The notes under the pieces were generated by a model. The model saw only the letters and a program-made list of their open reading frames with translations, did no database searches and was not told the DNA's origin. Positions 42,950-53,925 of a stretch of 64,000 nucleotides of DNA are shown here, in pieces (position 1 is the first letter of the stretch; every line of letters starts with the position of its first letter). The stretch covers positions 34,615,501-34,679,500 of the forward strand of contig NC_071667.1 of NCBI RefSeq assembly GCF_028554725.1. The letters run 5' to 3'. The stretch is from Zeugodacus cucurbitae (lineage: Eukaryota > Arthropoda > Insecta > Diptera > Tephritidae). The position numbers and the translations under genes are program-made.

Positions 42950-43520
42950 TAATTATACTCTCGCAACAAAGTTGCTACAGAGAGTATTATAGTTTTGTTC
43001 ACATAACGGTTGTTTGTAACACCCAAAACTAAACGAGTTAGATATAGGTTTATATATACCAAAGTGATTAGGGTGAAGAGTTGAGTTCAAATCCGAATGT
43101 CTGTCTGTCTGTCCGTCCGTCCGTCCGTCTGTGCAAGCTGGCACACTTATTTCTTGGCACCATAGGAAGGTTGCTTTCGAAAATGAGCAAAAATCGGACC
43201 ACTGCCACGCCCACAAAATGACGAAAACCGAAAACACATAAAGTATCATAACTAGCCATAAATAAAGCTATGGAAATAAAATTTGGTAAGAAGGGGCATA
43301 TTTGGATTTATTTTTTTAGGGGAAGTGGGCGTAGCCCCGTTCCCAAAAAGGTTTTTTGTATATATCTCACAAACCAATAGAGCTATATAAACCAAACTTT
43401 CTGCAGTCGTTTTTTTTATCCACTTATTAATACAGTCCAAAAATGAAAGAAATCAGATAATAACCACACCCAGCTCCCATACAAAGGTTAGGTTGAAAAT
43501 TACTAAAAGTGGGTTAACTC
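42950..43520 (-). repeat. Fly interspersed repeat, partial copy
   Basis: It has the head at 42955 (TACTCTCGCAACAAAG), an expanded GTCTGTCTGTCTGTCCGTCC tract (43099-43131), the GCCACGCCCACAAAATGACG block, and ends near 43520 at GTTAACTCACTAACG, where a Harbinger fragment begins. Confidence 0.8.
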
Positions 43521-43691
43521 ACTAACGAAACCATGCTTCAGTAAAATGTTGTGAAGAATTGTACATGCGTAAATAATCATAGCTGCTTTTTCATTGCTGT
43601 AATGAAGAATGCGGTGTTTTGAGAGGCATCGGAATCGAGACTTCAATGCACCAATGGCTCTCTCAATGGTATTGCGTGCTTTGGCGTGTAA
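43521..43691 (-). pseudogene. Outer Harbinger transposase, C-terminal fragment
   Basis: On the minus strand it reads HAKARNTIERAIG, KSRFRCLSKHRILHYS and MIIYACTILHNILL, the HARBI1-like C-terminus. It belongs to the same gene as 46419-47200. The inner Harbinger entered at the TTA codon before HAKAR, a position identifiable from the related copy at 5282. Confidence 0.75.
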
Positions 43692-43897
43692 TATTATGTT
43701 CCCACAGAAAAATTGAAGTAATTAGATTATATTTAAACGCTTAACAAAACTACCCTGTTCTCACTGCCGTTGGAGATTTACGAATCAGCTGTTTTTGACA
43801 TTCAGGCATAAACACCAAATATTTATTAAAGGAAAATATTGTAATGTCGTACTTTGTTATAAAAATTGTCTTTTTTTTTATAAATATTCTCCACTCA

Positions 43898-45081
43898 ATG
43901 GAAATAATTGAGGAATTGTTTGATTTGAACCGCCTAGCAATGAAACCTTTGTTGCATGCACACATAATACTCAAAATGGGTAGTCTACATGGAGCAAATT
44001 CAACAAGGTCTATTTGGATGAAGGTACACACATGTGTATATAAATATTGCTATTATATGTGCATATTATAATGTAATTCGTTTAATTATAATGTGTATAT
44101 AATTCAGACTCGTGGCTAAATGTTTTGGGAAGTCGATTGCCAGGTGAATTCAGATGCATTCTTTAAAATCACTGTCTGCTCCATTCTAATTGAGTTCTGC
44201 CATGAAGTCTGGCGATGTTTGTGGCCATTGTATTTGAAGAAATTCCCAATGAACGAATTTCAAGTGCGGGAGTATATAAATGGTTTTGAGTCATTGGGTT
44301 TCCCTCAAGTGTTAGGAGCTATAGGTAATAGGTAAAATTTTTTCCGATGGACTTTTTATATATTTTTAAGTTTTAGATGGTTGTCATATAGAAGTTCGCC
44401 CAGCAGCAGAAGATGCTGTTTACTACTACAATTACAAAGTCTGGTATTCCACAGTTCCTTTGGCTTTAGTAGATGCAAGGTAAGTTTTTTCATGAAGCTC
44501 TTTTTTTTAATGTATTTCTTTAATGTTATAGATGACGCTTTATATACATCAACGTTGGTAGTCCAGGCCGTTGTAATGACTCTTCAATATTTGAGAGTTC
44601 ATCTTTAAAAAGCCAGTTGGCACAATCTAGTTTATTTAAAGACATGAGTGGACAAATTTCGTCAATTAATGTTCCAGTAGTTTTATTGGGCGACTCTGCG
44701 TTCAAATTAGATGAACATTTGATGAAACCCTACCCTTTTTGTGTAAACCAACCTTTGGATAAAAAAAAATTTAACTATGTTCTCTCGAAATGTCGAAGAG
44801 TGGTGGAGAATGCTTTCGGTCATTTAAAGGCAAGGTTTAGACGCGTTGGCAAAGGCTTGGATAACCACATGGTCAACACGAGAGCTGTTATCAAAGCGTG
44901 CTGCGTTTTGCATAACCTTTTAAATGAGGAAAGTGATGAAATTAATGAAAAGTGGATTGCAGCACAACAAATCGAAAACGAAACTCGACAGTTGCCAGAA
45001 AACGTCTCTTACGTTTGTGGATATGTTATCCCAAGAGCAGAGGAAATAAGACAAGCGTTTGTTTCATATTTCGGTCAGTAA
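43898..45081 (+). pseudogene. Inner Harbinger transposase (HARBI1-like), lightly damaged
   Basis: This DDE-type nuclease has several exons. The first readable exon has LFDLNRLAMKPLLHAH and ends at STRSIWMK before a GT at about 44023. An exon near 44113-44324 has FPMNEFQVREYINGFESLGF and ends before GTAATA. The next (44377-44479) reads DGCHIEVRPAAEDAVYYYN and ends before GTAAGT. The last (44532-45081) has INVGSPGRCNDSSIF, VVLLGDSAFKLDEHLMKPYP, ENAFGHLKARFRR and IKACCVLHNLL. An in-frame TGA lies at the start of the last exon, and the frame appears to slip near 44150. Confidence 0.78.
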
Positions 45082-45351
45082 TTATTTGAAATTATTTATT
45101 TATTTATTCCACTACAAAAAACCAATATTTCTATATTTTATATACATATATATAATATATACATTTTTTAAGTTTATTTATATTAATATTTTCCAATTCA
45201 TACATTCTTTTTATTATATTCATTGACAATTCATTTTCATTTATTTACATATGTATCTTAAAACTAAAACTTAAATTTATCTTAATTTTTTAAATTCATT
45301 TACATTTTTTATTTACATATCTTAAAACTAAAACTTAATTTCTACTTAAAT
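45082..45351. other. AT-rich spacer between the convergent Harbinger genes
   Basis: This is AT-rich sequence between the two stop codons, probably carrying both polyadenylation regions. No further gene is seen. Confidence 0.5.
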
Positions 45352-46160
45352 CTAGTTTTGGCGACGAAGGAAGTCGATGAAAGCGTCCTTCATTTCTCTG
45401 ACATCGTTCACATACATTTGTAACATGTCCAAACGCTTTTCATCGGCTTCCTTCATCGCCTCAGTCGCCTATAAAAAATCGTCCCGCATCTCCTCCATTA
45501 CCATCACAGTCGTTTTTTTCTTCTTACCAGCCTCATTTGACGATGGCCGAGTCGAGCTACCCGTCCAACATCAGGGCTCGGGAGCGGCGACTCCCCTTCT
45601 ATTTCTTCCTCCAGGTAAATCGCCTCCATATCACCTGAAAATATGCATACATATTAAAAACTTTCTACAAACAAATAAAAGCATAAAAAACATTCCATAA
45701 ACGTTTTTCAATTCGAATTATGGAACCTCCAATACACTTAAAACTTACCCTCGATGCTGTCCTCCACAAGCTCGGCGGAACAAAAGCTCTTGTAGCCGCC
45801 TACCGCTTGGTGTACGCTTCGTACAATTTCCATGTACTCGGGGAGCCACCCGATGGTCCAATTTTTTGTTTCTCTTGCCTAAAATTATAAAAAATAATAC
45901 TCAATGATGTACATACGTTTACTGCATAATTTATTACCTACCTGTATTTGTTTGTAAAATTATGAAATTTTATTTTTATTTCCTGTGCGGTATATATATG
46001 GCCAATATATACCAAGGCACTGGACATCTTTTCATATATGTGGCTGTTCTTTCTAGCAGAACGAAGCTGTGGCATTTTTTCTTGCCACAGCTGAATTAAA
46101 TCGGCCTCGACAGCCTCCCTCCAAACCACACGTTTCGTTGTCTGTTATTTTCTCTTCTTT
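45352..46160 (-). pseudogene. Inner Harbinger accessory protein (MADF/Myb-SANT-like), three exons
   Basis: This is a partner of the transposase thought to bind DNA and carry it to the nucleus. Exon 1 (about 46150-45942) reads WREAVEADLIQLWQEKMPQL, a MADF/Myb-like helix pattern. Exon 2 (45878-45749) has NWTIGWLPEYMEIVRSVHQ. Exon 3 (45634-45352) has MEAIYLEEEIEGESPLPS and ends FIDFLRRQN. All introns have GT-AG ends. Defects are no ATG at the start, a frameshift near 45550 and a TAG near 45467 in what looks like a Gln codon. Confidence 0.7.
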
Positions 46161-46418
46161 TCAAATTGTGTGTTTATTTTTTTACTTTGACAGCTTGTAG
46201 TGTCAAAATCAGCTGCGATTAAACAAATGTGACCAACAGATGGCGCAAAATCAGAGTCGCATAGGGTGATTTAGAGTAGTTCAGCTTCAAATCGCTTCGG
46301 TAAAGTGATTATGAAGTATCATTTTTGTATGGCGAAATGTTGTTAAATCCAGCGGTTTAGTGAGTTAAACGTCTCAACAGCCTAAACCTCGGTGATTAGC
46401 GTCTGTGGGAACATAATA

Positions 46419-47200
46419 TAACTTATTGTAACGCACTTCCCTTGCATTTGCAGGTTCAGCGACTGGCGTTAACAGCCATGGCTCCAATGGATATCCATGG
46501 TCACCTAACAACCAGTAATCACTTTGTATGTTATATGTACTTATGAGGTGCATACGTGTTGGGGATGTGGTCCAAATACCAGAATTGTGACAAGAGGTTG
46601 ATGATCACAAACCTGTCAAAAATGCAAATACATATATATGCATAAACAGAAACATTAGGAAATAGTTTGGATAATATAGAACCCTACGTACCGCTTCTAC
46701 ATTAAGGCTGTAAAATCCTTTCCGATTCATAAAAAGTGAGAGTGGAGTGGTGGCGTCTGTGCTCGGGTGTGAAACAATCCCAACATCGATTGCGCCGATT
46801 GTGCCCTTGATCCCAAATTTCGTATAAAATCTTCAAGAAAAAATTTATTTTTTTTATTGATATTTATTATTATTTATTTATCTTACCCTCTCTTTGTATC
46901 CGAAACATCCTGCGCGCTTGAAGGGAAATAAATTTCACTGCCCTTAACATCCACATCTATTTTAGATACAAAATGTAGAGCTCTAGACAAAGAGGACTGG
47001 CTCATAGAAAGTATATAGCTATTCCGAACGCATTTTTGGTAAGAGCCATACCCGTAAAAGTATAAGCACGGCAGGAATCTCAGAGTAAAAGGAATATTCG
47101 ACTTCTGAACATCATGCGGCACTAATTCATCTATCAGAGCTTTACATAGCGATTTGCGAAATGGAAATGTATTTATAAATGATGTGTCGTGCATGGTAAA
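46419..47200 (-). pseudogene. Outer Harbinger transposase, N-terminal and central part
   Basis: The minus strand reads MHDTSFINTFPFRKSLCKAL at 47194, then TLRFLPCLYFYGYGSYQKCV and SQSSLSRALHFVSK, the HARBI1-like helix-turn-helix region. After a GT at about 46888 and an AG near 46831 it continues KFGIKGTIGAIDVGIVSHPS and NRKGFYSLNVEAVCDHQPLV. Further intron-like gaps (about 46690-46617) and stops follow. The C-terminus lies at 43521-43691 beyond the inner element. Confidence 0.72.
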
Positions 47201-47445
47201 AGTATCGCTTTTGTTTCGAAAAACCCTTCAGAATTTTTCTCCTACTCCCCGATTCCTCCTGCTCCTCAACAATAGCCACACACACAAAGAACAGTTCCCC
47301 CATGCCAGTTACAACTTTCAAATATTTATATATTTGTTTTCAAATATTGATGTAAAACAAAATATATATTTTTGTATTGTGATGGCTGCTTTTACACATC
47401 AAAGAGATTTGAGAAAATTGTGAGCATTTGAGCTTTTCAATCTTC

Positions 47446-47759
47446 GCCTTCCCTAAATAAAAGCGTTGGCGGAACGTTTTTCCCCGCTCAGCGTTAACGT
47501 CGATGCGCCATCCCTAAATAAAATCGGCAACTCTACGTCAAATATCAAAATGTTTACTTGAATTGTTGTTGTGAAATTTTATTGAACAGAGAAACTTAAT
47601 TTTTCGCAGCCAACTTTACTTCGGAACGCTCTGTCAAAATGGAAAATTTCAACCACCCAGCGTCGCCGTCGCGTTATTTAGGTATGCGCCATACAAATTG
47701 TATAGGCATGAGAATTTTTTGACAGTCATTTGCCGATGCCGCTTTTATTTAGGGAAGGC
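47446..47759. mobile_element. Short MITE with 20-bp inverted termini
   Basis: GCCTTCCCTAAATAAAAGCG at 47446 is matched by its exact reverse complement at 47740-47759. There is no coding content. I could not identify a clear target duplication, so the superfamily is open. It may be an inserted element or the ends of a larger decayed one. Confidence 0.6.
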
Positions 47760-47850
47760 AGTAAGGTAATCATACAAAATTCAAAAACTTCACAGTAGTG
47801 AGTGTGGTGATTTTTATGAGGGCATGAGAATAGGACTGTTAGTCCACTTT
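47760..47850 (-). repeat. Short repeat, inverted relative to 63772-63855
   Basis: GTGAGTGTGGTGATTTTTATGAGGGCATGAGAATAG matches, with few changes, the reverse complement of 63777-63820. The outer end reads TCCTATTCTCATGCCCTCA. It probably marks the end of a small transposon family. Confidence 0.6.
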
Positions 47851-48950
47851 CATGATTCAATTATAAAAGGTTTGGTAAGTAGTGACTTTTTGTAGTAGTG
47901 CTTTATTTTAGCAGAAGGCTATCAGTTTTTCGGCATTTTTTATTAATATGAACTCATATATTATAATTGTCAATCGGCTCTGTAATTTTGACATAATTTA
48001 ACCGCATTTCCTTACGTGGATCTATTATAACTAATGAATTATCCGTGGAAAGTACATTTCAAAATATCAATTTCGTTAGAAATTAAAATAAGAGTTTTTA
48101 CATATAATTTAAGTAAAGAAATGTTACTTATAATTTTAATTTATTAAGTATATATTTTTATTTTATATATCTATGTTGTATTGTTGCATGGTAACTAAAT
48201 AAAGTTAGTATTTAAATGCAATAAAAATGTTAGCAGGAAATATAACAATCACAATTTGGGACTCTAGATTCATTGTGCCACTGTTTAAAAGAACTCAAAA
48301 AAATCTCAAATCCTCAAAATGTATCATTCTGTTAATATATATTTATCTAATACTTTTTTCTTTAATCGGACACCAGGAAAAAGATAAATTCTGACATACT
48401 ACATATGTCAAAATATTACGGTTTCGCTTCAATTAAAGAAGAGGGAACATTAAGGAACCTTTTATCGGGAAAATTACAAAAAACACTGGAAGAACTAGAG
48501 TTCGGCATATATTTCTAATTTCCTGGTGCGATATAAGCAAAAGAAAAAACTACCAATTACAATGAAAACTATTTATTTAATATCAGGTTTATACGGTAAT
48601 TAAGCAACACAAATGTAAGATAACTGGAGTTCATTTAACTCTATTCCAAATAAAGTTCATGCAATAAAAATGTCTGCACATTCGTTCTTTAAACTTCATT
48701 TCTCGCCTTGCTGCTTTTTGTTATGAGTTCTGACCTTTGGAGGCGAAATATCAGACTCCAATTCTGTAAACTTCGGTATAGCTTATAACTTGAAATAGTG
48801 CTGTTTTGACCATCGACTATTTAAGTTTTTGTTCAAACACACAATAACTGAGATCCAATAAATGAAGCGATCATCGCGTCGATATATCGCTCATTTACTT
48901 GAATAGTGTCATAGCTCAAAAAACACGATTAATGAGTTGAGTATGCAGAA
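47851..48950. other. AT-rich region with no recognised feature
   Basis: I found no gene, long open frame or familiar repeat across this 1.1-kb stretch. Confidence 0.35.
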
Positions 48951-49411
48951 ATGAAATTTTTAACACTGTGTGCAGTTTGGTCCAACTTGAAAGATAGGAT
49001 AGTTTATAACTCTCCTTATAGTCGCATTATTTATTTATTGCAAATTATTTGTTTATTATTAGCAAAGAGCTATCCACCAGTTGGTGGCGCTAAGTACGCT
49101 ATGTAACAGTAGATGGCGCTATATTTCTTTTTAAATGTTCATGGATTTAGGCTGTCATAACAAAAGCTGCCACTTGCTAAAAACATTAAATGAAAATGCG
49201 TTGTTTGAAGTTTATATTATTTGTGGTAAAGTTATACGAATTTATGACTTCCAATATTCTAAATTTAAGAAAAAATCACATACAATCCGTGAAATAAATA
49301 AAGTTATGTACATATGTATGGTCAAACAAATAAGCAATGAACAGAGTTCAAAAAGCGTTTTAACTATTTCAAATAAAAATTGGGCGGGGCGAAGTTCGCC
49401 GGGTCAGCTAG
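48951..49411 (+). mobile_element. Solo H1-type Helitron relic without helicase
   Basis: Plus-strand sequence closely related to the H1 5' region (from ATGAAATTTTTAACACTGTG) and H1 3' end (GGGGCGAAGTTCGCCGGG then TCAGCTAG). The two ends are joined directly: no helicase and no Harbinger piece lies between them. The extreme 5' terminus is missing. It represents a shorter, non-autonomous relative of H1. Confidence 0.75.
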
Positions 49412-49894
49412 TATTCTATAAAAATTTCATTCCGATCCGTAAGAAAATGAACTGTGATATAAGAATGTGCCGTTCTTAAACTTATTATGGTGCATTAGTT
49501 TTTAACCACAATACCGACACTTCTCAGTTGTGCCAGAAGTATAATAGTTATAATTTTTTATACGAAATAACGATATATTTTGTGTTCCAACACATATTGT
49601 GAAAAAGAATGACACATTTTGTATTACATCGATATTGGTGAAAAATTAATTAAATTTTTCATATTGCTTTTTTCCGCAAAAAAGACACATTTGACCTATG
49701 GAATGAAATTAATTTATATTTTTCACAAATAACGGCATAATTTAAAGTGGGTCACATTTATGCCCAGGAAAAAGCATTAGTACACTCTATATGGTCCATT
49801 TATGCTCAATATTGTATTTATATATTACAGGCCACTAGATTTGTCAATAAACTGATAGAATTTTTCTATATTTGCTAAATCAGAGAATTGAAAA
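49412..49894. other. AT-rich region with no recognised feature
   Basis: No coding sequence or repeat that I can name. Confidence 0.35.
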
Positions 49895-50084
49895 CTTTAA
49901 AACCTAAAAATCGCCGAAATCGGACCATAAGTTTTATGGCCCCATATATCGAACATGAGGACCTCAGTGCTTCTAATATTTTTTTTTACCGAAAATATAA
50001 GTAAGTCTCTCATATATTTTGAAGAAATTCAGAGGGAATTTCAATTGACTCAGAGCTTTCAATTGACTTTATATCATATACATA
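49895..50084 (-). repeat. Fly interspersed repeat fragment
   Basis: It matches 42570-42770 (AAAATCGCCGAAATCGGACC, GGCCCCATATATCGAACATG). The BEL/Pao LTR begins at its right edge. Confidence 0.7.
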
Positions 50085-50361
50085 TGTTGTCGTCACGCAA
50101 GAGTTTTTGCGACCGAACGAATAGCGAAGAATAACAAAATAAAAAGCAAGACCAAATGTGTTACTTTTGATATTTATTTGTGCACTAGCGTTCTAATTTA
50201 CATTGTTTCATATTCTGTATGCACAGGATTGTGGGATTGCAGTGTGCATAAAAATAAAAAGTGTAGTAAGTGATGCCACTTAGTCAGAAGGTGATGCTCT
50301 GAGCATCTTGAGTATGATGTGTTGCTCTGAACACTCCGATTATGAGGTGCTGCTCTGAACA
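50085..50361 (-). repeat. BEL/Pao 3' LTR, 277 bp
   Basis: In element direction it begins TGTTCAGAGCAGCACC and ends CGTGACGACAACA, so TG...CA termini are present. It aligns to 55663-55838 over its last 150 bp or so. It contains a tract with repeated TGCTCTGA-type words. Confidence 0.8.
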
Positions 50362-51767
50362 TACTCCCCTCGATGGCGAATCATATCGCCAGCCATATCA
50401 TCGTTGGGAAGAGCGCACAATTTTGAGATGGCTCGTTTACAGATACTGTTTTGACTTCAGCTATACGAACCATAGCATCGTTCCCAACGTACACTTTAGT
50501 AGCTCTTCCAAGCGGCCATTTGAGCGGTGGTAATGCTTCATCTATAATGAGGACAAGAGTTCCGGTTGCAATGTTGTTTCTTGCATATCGCCAGCGGGAG
50601 CGTTGTTGAAGAGTGATAAGTATTCAGAACTCAACCTTTTCCAAAATGTCTGTTGCATGAATTGTATTCGCTGCCAGTTTCTAAGTCGATTGGTGTTGAT
50701 TGCTGATAGATCTGGTTCTGGTATAGATGTAAGCGGAGCGCCTATCAGGAAGTGGGCTGGTGTAAGAACATTTAAATCATCAGGATTTTCTGTAATTGGA
50801 CAAAATGGTCGAGAATTAATTACAGATGAGATCTGGCATACGAGAGTCCTAAGTTCGTCAAAAGTGGGTAGTGATGAACCAACTATTCGCCAGAAATGAA
50901 ATTTCGCTATCTTAATAGAGGCTCCCCAAAGGCCTCCGAAATGAGGAGATCTTGGTGGAATAAACTTCCAATCAATCCCTTCTATAAGGCACTGACGATA
51001 AACAACTTCAACATGTTGCTGCTTGAGAAATTGTTGTTGTAATTCTGCCAATTCATATTTTGCTCCTACAAAGTTTGTTGCGTCATCAGATCAAATGACT
51101 ACAGGTTTGCCACGAGTACAATAAAAACGACGTAATGCGGCAAGAAACGAATCAGTAGATAGATCCTTTACAACTTCCATATGAACTGCCTTCGAGGTAA
51201 AACATATGAAGAGACTTATGTAGCACTTAGTTGATGGTCTACTTCTTACTTCAGATCGGTAGTAGAATGGTCAATTCCAGTAATTAGAAAAGCTCGACTT
51301 GGTCGTACGCGGTCCTCTGGTTAGTTTCCCATGATTTGCTCACATACTTTAGGTCTCAATCTAAAACATCGCATGCATTTGTTTATGATATGACTCACTG
51401 TCTTTTTAACGCCTAGTGGCCAATATTGTTGTCGTATCGCAGCTAGTAGTGCTTGAGGTCTGGCATGTAAATTCTTATGATGACAATGTAATATGATGGA
51501 TCTTGTAAGTGGATGTCCTTTGGGTAAAATGATTGGAAGTTGAGATTCAAAATCCAACAATGTGTGTTCCAAACGACCTCCTACTCGAATAAGTCCAAAT
51601 GAATCTAAAAATGGTGACAATGGTGCTAGCTTGCTGGAACGATTTATGGGGATAGAACATCTGAGATTCTTATATTCAGAAGCAAAATTCACAGCTTGCA
51701 CCATACTAAGCAAATACCAAGTTCCTTGTTGAACGTTTTTTTTTGATGAACATATGTACATAACCAT
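50362..51767 (-). pseudogene. BEL/Pao integrase and C-terminal domain
   Basis: The N-terminal zinc-binding H-H-C-C domain is at 51321-51767 (HCHHKNLHARP, INKCMRCFRL). The catalytic core (about 51051-51320) carries stops and frame changes; the second part reads WKFIPPRSPHFGGLWGASIK then INSRPFCPITENPDDLNVLT. The C-terminal BEL domain reads LVLIIDEALPPLKWPLGRAT near 50540-50470. The integrase would insert the cDNA; this copy is dead. Confidence 0.82.
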
Positions 51768-51783
51768 AAATGCGCTGCATTGT

Positions 51784-52389
51784 TCAAAACGAATTGATGT
51801 ATTTACAATTAAGTGAAATGTCGCTTACTGAAGCAGACGATAGTAATGCTACTTTCCGACGTTCAGGTAAATTTCCGAGGTGGCCACTAGGTTTAGGCCA
51901 ATTTAATTCTAAGTCACGTAAAAATGGGGGTTCAACTGTCCAAAGAGAAGAATTTGCCAACTCTATGGGTGATGCACCTCTCGACAAAATGTCTGCAGGA
52001 TTCAAATGTGTTGGTACATACCGCCACCCCATACCATTTGTCAAATGCTGTATGCTTGTAATACGATTTGCGACAAAAACATTAAACCTTGCAGGCTCCT
52101 CCTTTATCCATGACAATACTGTCGTAGAATCCGACCAGAAAATGAATGGACAGCTGAACAATTGTAAATTATAAATAGAATGGATTACTTGGGCCAGAAG
52201 TGCAGCTGCACATAACTCCAGTTTAGGAACTGTTATCGTTTTTAGCGGAGCAACTCTTGATTTCGAACAAAGTAATGTGACAGAAGTGTGCCCATCTAAA
52301 CGAGAGACGACGTAGATGCAGGTGCCATAAGCTGAATGGCTGGCGTCGCAAAAGGCAAGCAACTCCAAGCTATCGTTTGGGAATCCCAC
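51784..52389 (-). pseudogene. BEL/Pao RNase H region
   Basis: Open for about 200 residues. It shows LLAFCDASHSAYGTCIYVVS (first Asp), TVPKLELCAAALLAQVI (Glu), IFWSDSTTVLSWI (Asp) and THLNPADILSRG (final Asp). All four acidic residues expected of the RNase H fold are visible, so this domain is better kept than the rest. Confidence 0.82.
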
Positions 52390-52392
52390 ATA

Positions 52393-52809
52393 TCAAGGAA
52401 AAGTCAAATTTCCTATACTACGAAATTCCTCATAAAGTTGCATCCATGATGATTGATAAGCCATTGGTAAACTTTCCTCCCAATCGATCTTCTCCATCCA
52501 CAGTCGCTGCAGGAATATTTTTGCCTTGCATACTATGGGTCCAATTAATCCCAGTAGATCATAGATTTGGGCTACAACTGACAAAACTGATCGCTTAGTA
52601 ATTTTAAAATTTTTCTGACGTGGAGTAAACGAAAATATGAATGAATCGGCATCGGTATTCCGTTGAAGTCCAAGTGTCTTTGTGGAAACGTTTCCATCGT
52701 CGAATTTGATGAGCTTCTCTTTGTCAGTTTCCGGCACATTGGTTAATACTTCGTGTTTATTTGAACACCATTTTCTGATTTTAAAATTACCCTTACTTAA
52801 TAGTTCAGA
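52393..52809 (-). pseudogene. BEL/Pao reverse transcriptase, C-terminal remnant
   Basis: It begins TSELLSKGNFKIRKWCSN and runs through DKEKLIKFDDGNVSTKTLGL to SVVAQIYDLLGLIGPI, the typical Pao connection to RNase H. The catalytic YVDD part is absent; the DNA transposon adjoins at about 52810. Confidence 0.82.
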
Positions 52810-53925
52810 TGTGCCCCTGTCACGGGGTACATTTGACTTTAGGATGGGAACATTTGACACCTACATACATTAAATTAAAATAAACCAGCATTTTATATAT
52901 AAACTCATTTTATTTTAATTTTGGAAACCAAAAAATATTTCAGTTACAAGTTTTGAATTAAAAGAAAAGAAAAATTTAAAGGAAATGAATTATAAGTTTT
53001 GATAAAAAAAATATTTTATATAATACTATGATAAATCCAGTTTCAAAATGTATTTTGTACGACACCGTGAAGTTGAAGCAGGATTTTCAGGAACTGGCAA
53101 CTTCATTCAGCTCTATTTCACTGCGCATAATTATAGCCAAATCTTCAATTTCTGGATTAACAAAAGCCAAACTTGAAGGAGATGTCATTCGGAAAACTTT
53201 TATGTTATAAGTGCAGTTTCCAAACATTTCTATTATTTGACCTACATAGAAAACGGTGTTTTAGATGTTTTTTTATAACTTTACCAGAACGTAATCTCCC
53301 ACAGTCAAATTATCATCATCAGTTATTTTGTGTGTCTCTAAATCATCTGCCCGGGATTCAAGGTAACCTTCATCATCAGGAGGGAATCCATTAAAGTCAA
53401 TTGTGTCAGCGTAGCTAATGTTACCCGTACTTTCGTCTGAAGATTCGATTTTCAGTTGAGGTTTTCTTTTTGGTTTCTTCTTTTTAGCCTGCTGTGTTCT
53501 CTTCTGTGAAAACTTGAGAGTGCGCTTGGCGGTTTTAAAATTTTTCTTTATAGTAGTTTTGTCAAATGTGCCCCATTCAAAAATGTCAAATGTACCCCAA
53601 CTGAGTTTACTTTAGAAATTTCAATTTTCTTACCTTTTCAATGCTTTTATTCAAAAATTTCCAAATCTTTTCAAAATTATTCAGAATAATACTAGTTAAG
53701 TTCACTTAGCACTTTAAAATGGTGTTCAGAGAAAAGAGAAAAACACGTGTTGCTTCACCAAAATGTATAAACACTAACTGGTAAACTTCAACATATTGAA
53801 TAAAATCAATTACTTCACCATTCCCAATTTATAAATGTGATTGATTTTACTGGCTTGACTTCGAAAAGGCCATAGTCAAATGTGCCCCAAAGTCAAAGGT
53901 ACCCCAGTTTTCCCTACCCGAAACT
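52810..53925 (-). mobile_element. DNA transposon with repeated TCAAATGT-CCCC motif, inside BEL
   Basis: Both edges carry copies of a motif like GGGGTACATTTGACTTT (52819-52835, and inverted at 53878-53912). More copies lie at 53565-53602. These look like inverted ends with sub-terminal repeats. On the minus strand a coding remnant occupies about 53060-53560. Exact ends and target duplication could not be fixed. A Tc1/mariner-pogo relative is possible, but I cannot confirm the superfamily. Confidence 0.6.
53060..53560 (-). pseudogene. C-terminal part of an unassigned transposase
   Basis: The minus strand shows a Lys-rich stretch (KKPKRKPQLK-like), then an acidic part (SSDESTGNISYADTIDFNGF, PPDDEGYLESRADD), then GDYVLVKL. 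After a frame change it reads VFYVGQIIEMFGNCTYNIKV and NPEIEDLAIIMRSEIEL. The basic-acidic-VLVKL pattern looks like a C-terminal tail after a lost DDE core. No catalytic residues are visible. Confidence 0.5.

Larger units (their letters stand above)
43692..46418 (+). mobile_element. Inner PIF/Harbinger element, 2727 bp, two-gene
   Basis: The terminal inverted repeats begin TATTATGTTCCCACAGA (43692) and mirror at 46402-46418. TAA direct repeats lie at 43689-43691 and 46419-46421. It has the normal Harbinger layout of a transposase gene (plus strand) and a second gene for a DNA-binding accessory protein (minus strand), facing each other. Both are slightly damaged, so the element was probably active not long ago. 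Confidence 0.88.

Noticed and set aside
42158..43259. Several 60-98-codon frames in 42158-43259
   Set aside because: All lie in copies of the interspersed repeat; different copies have different frames.
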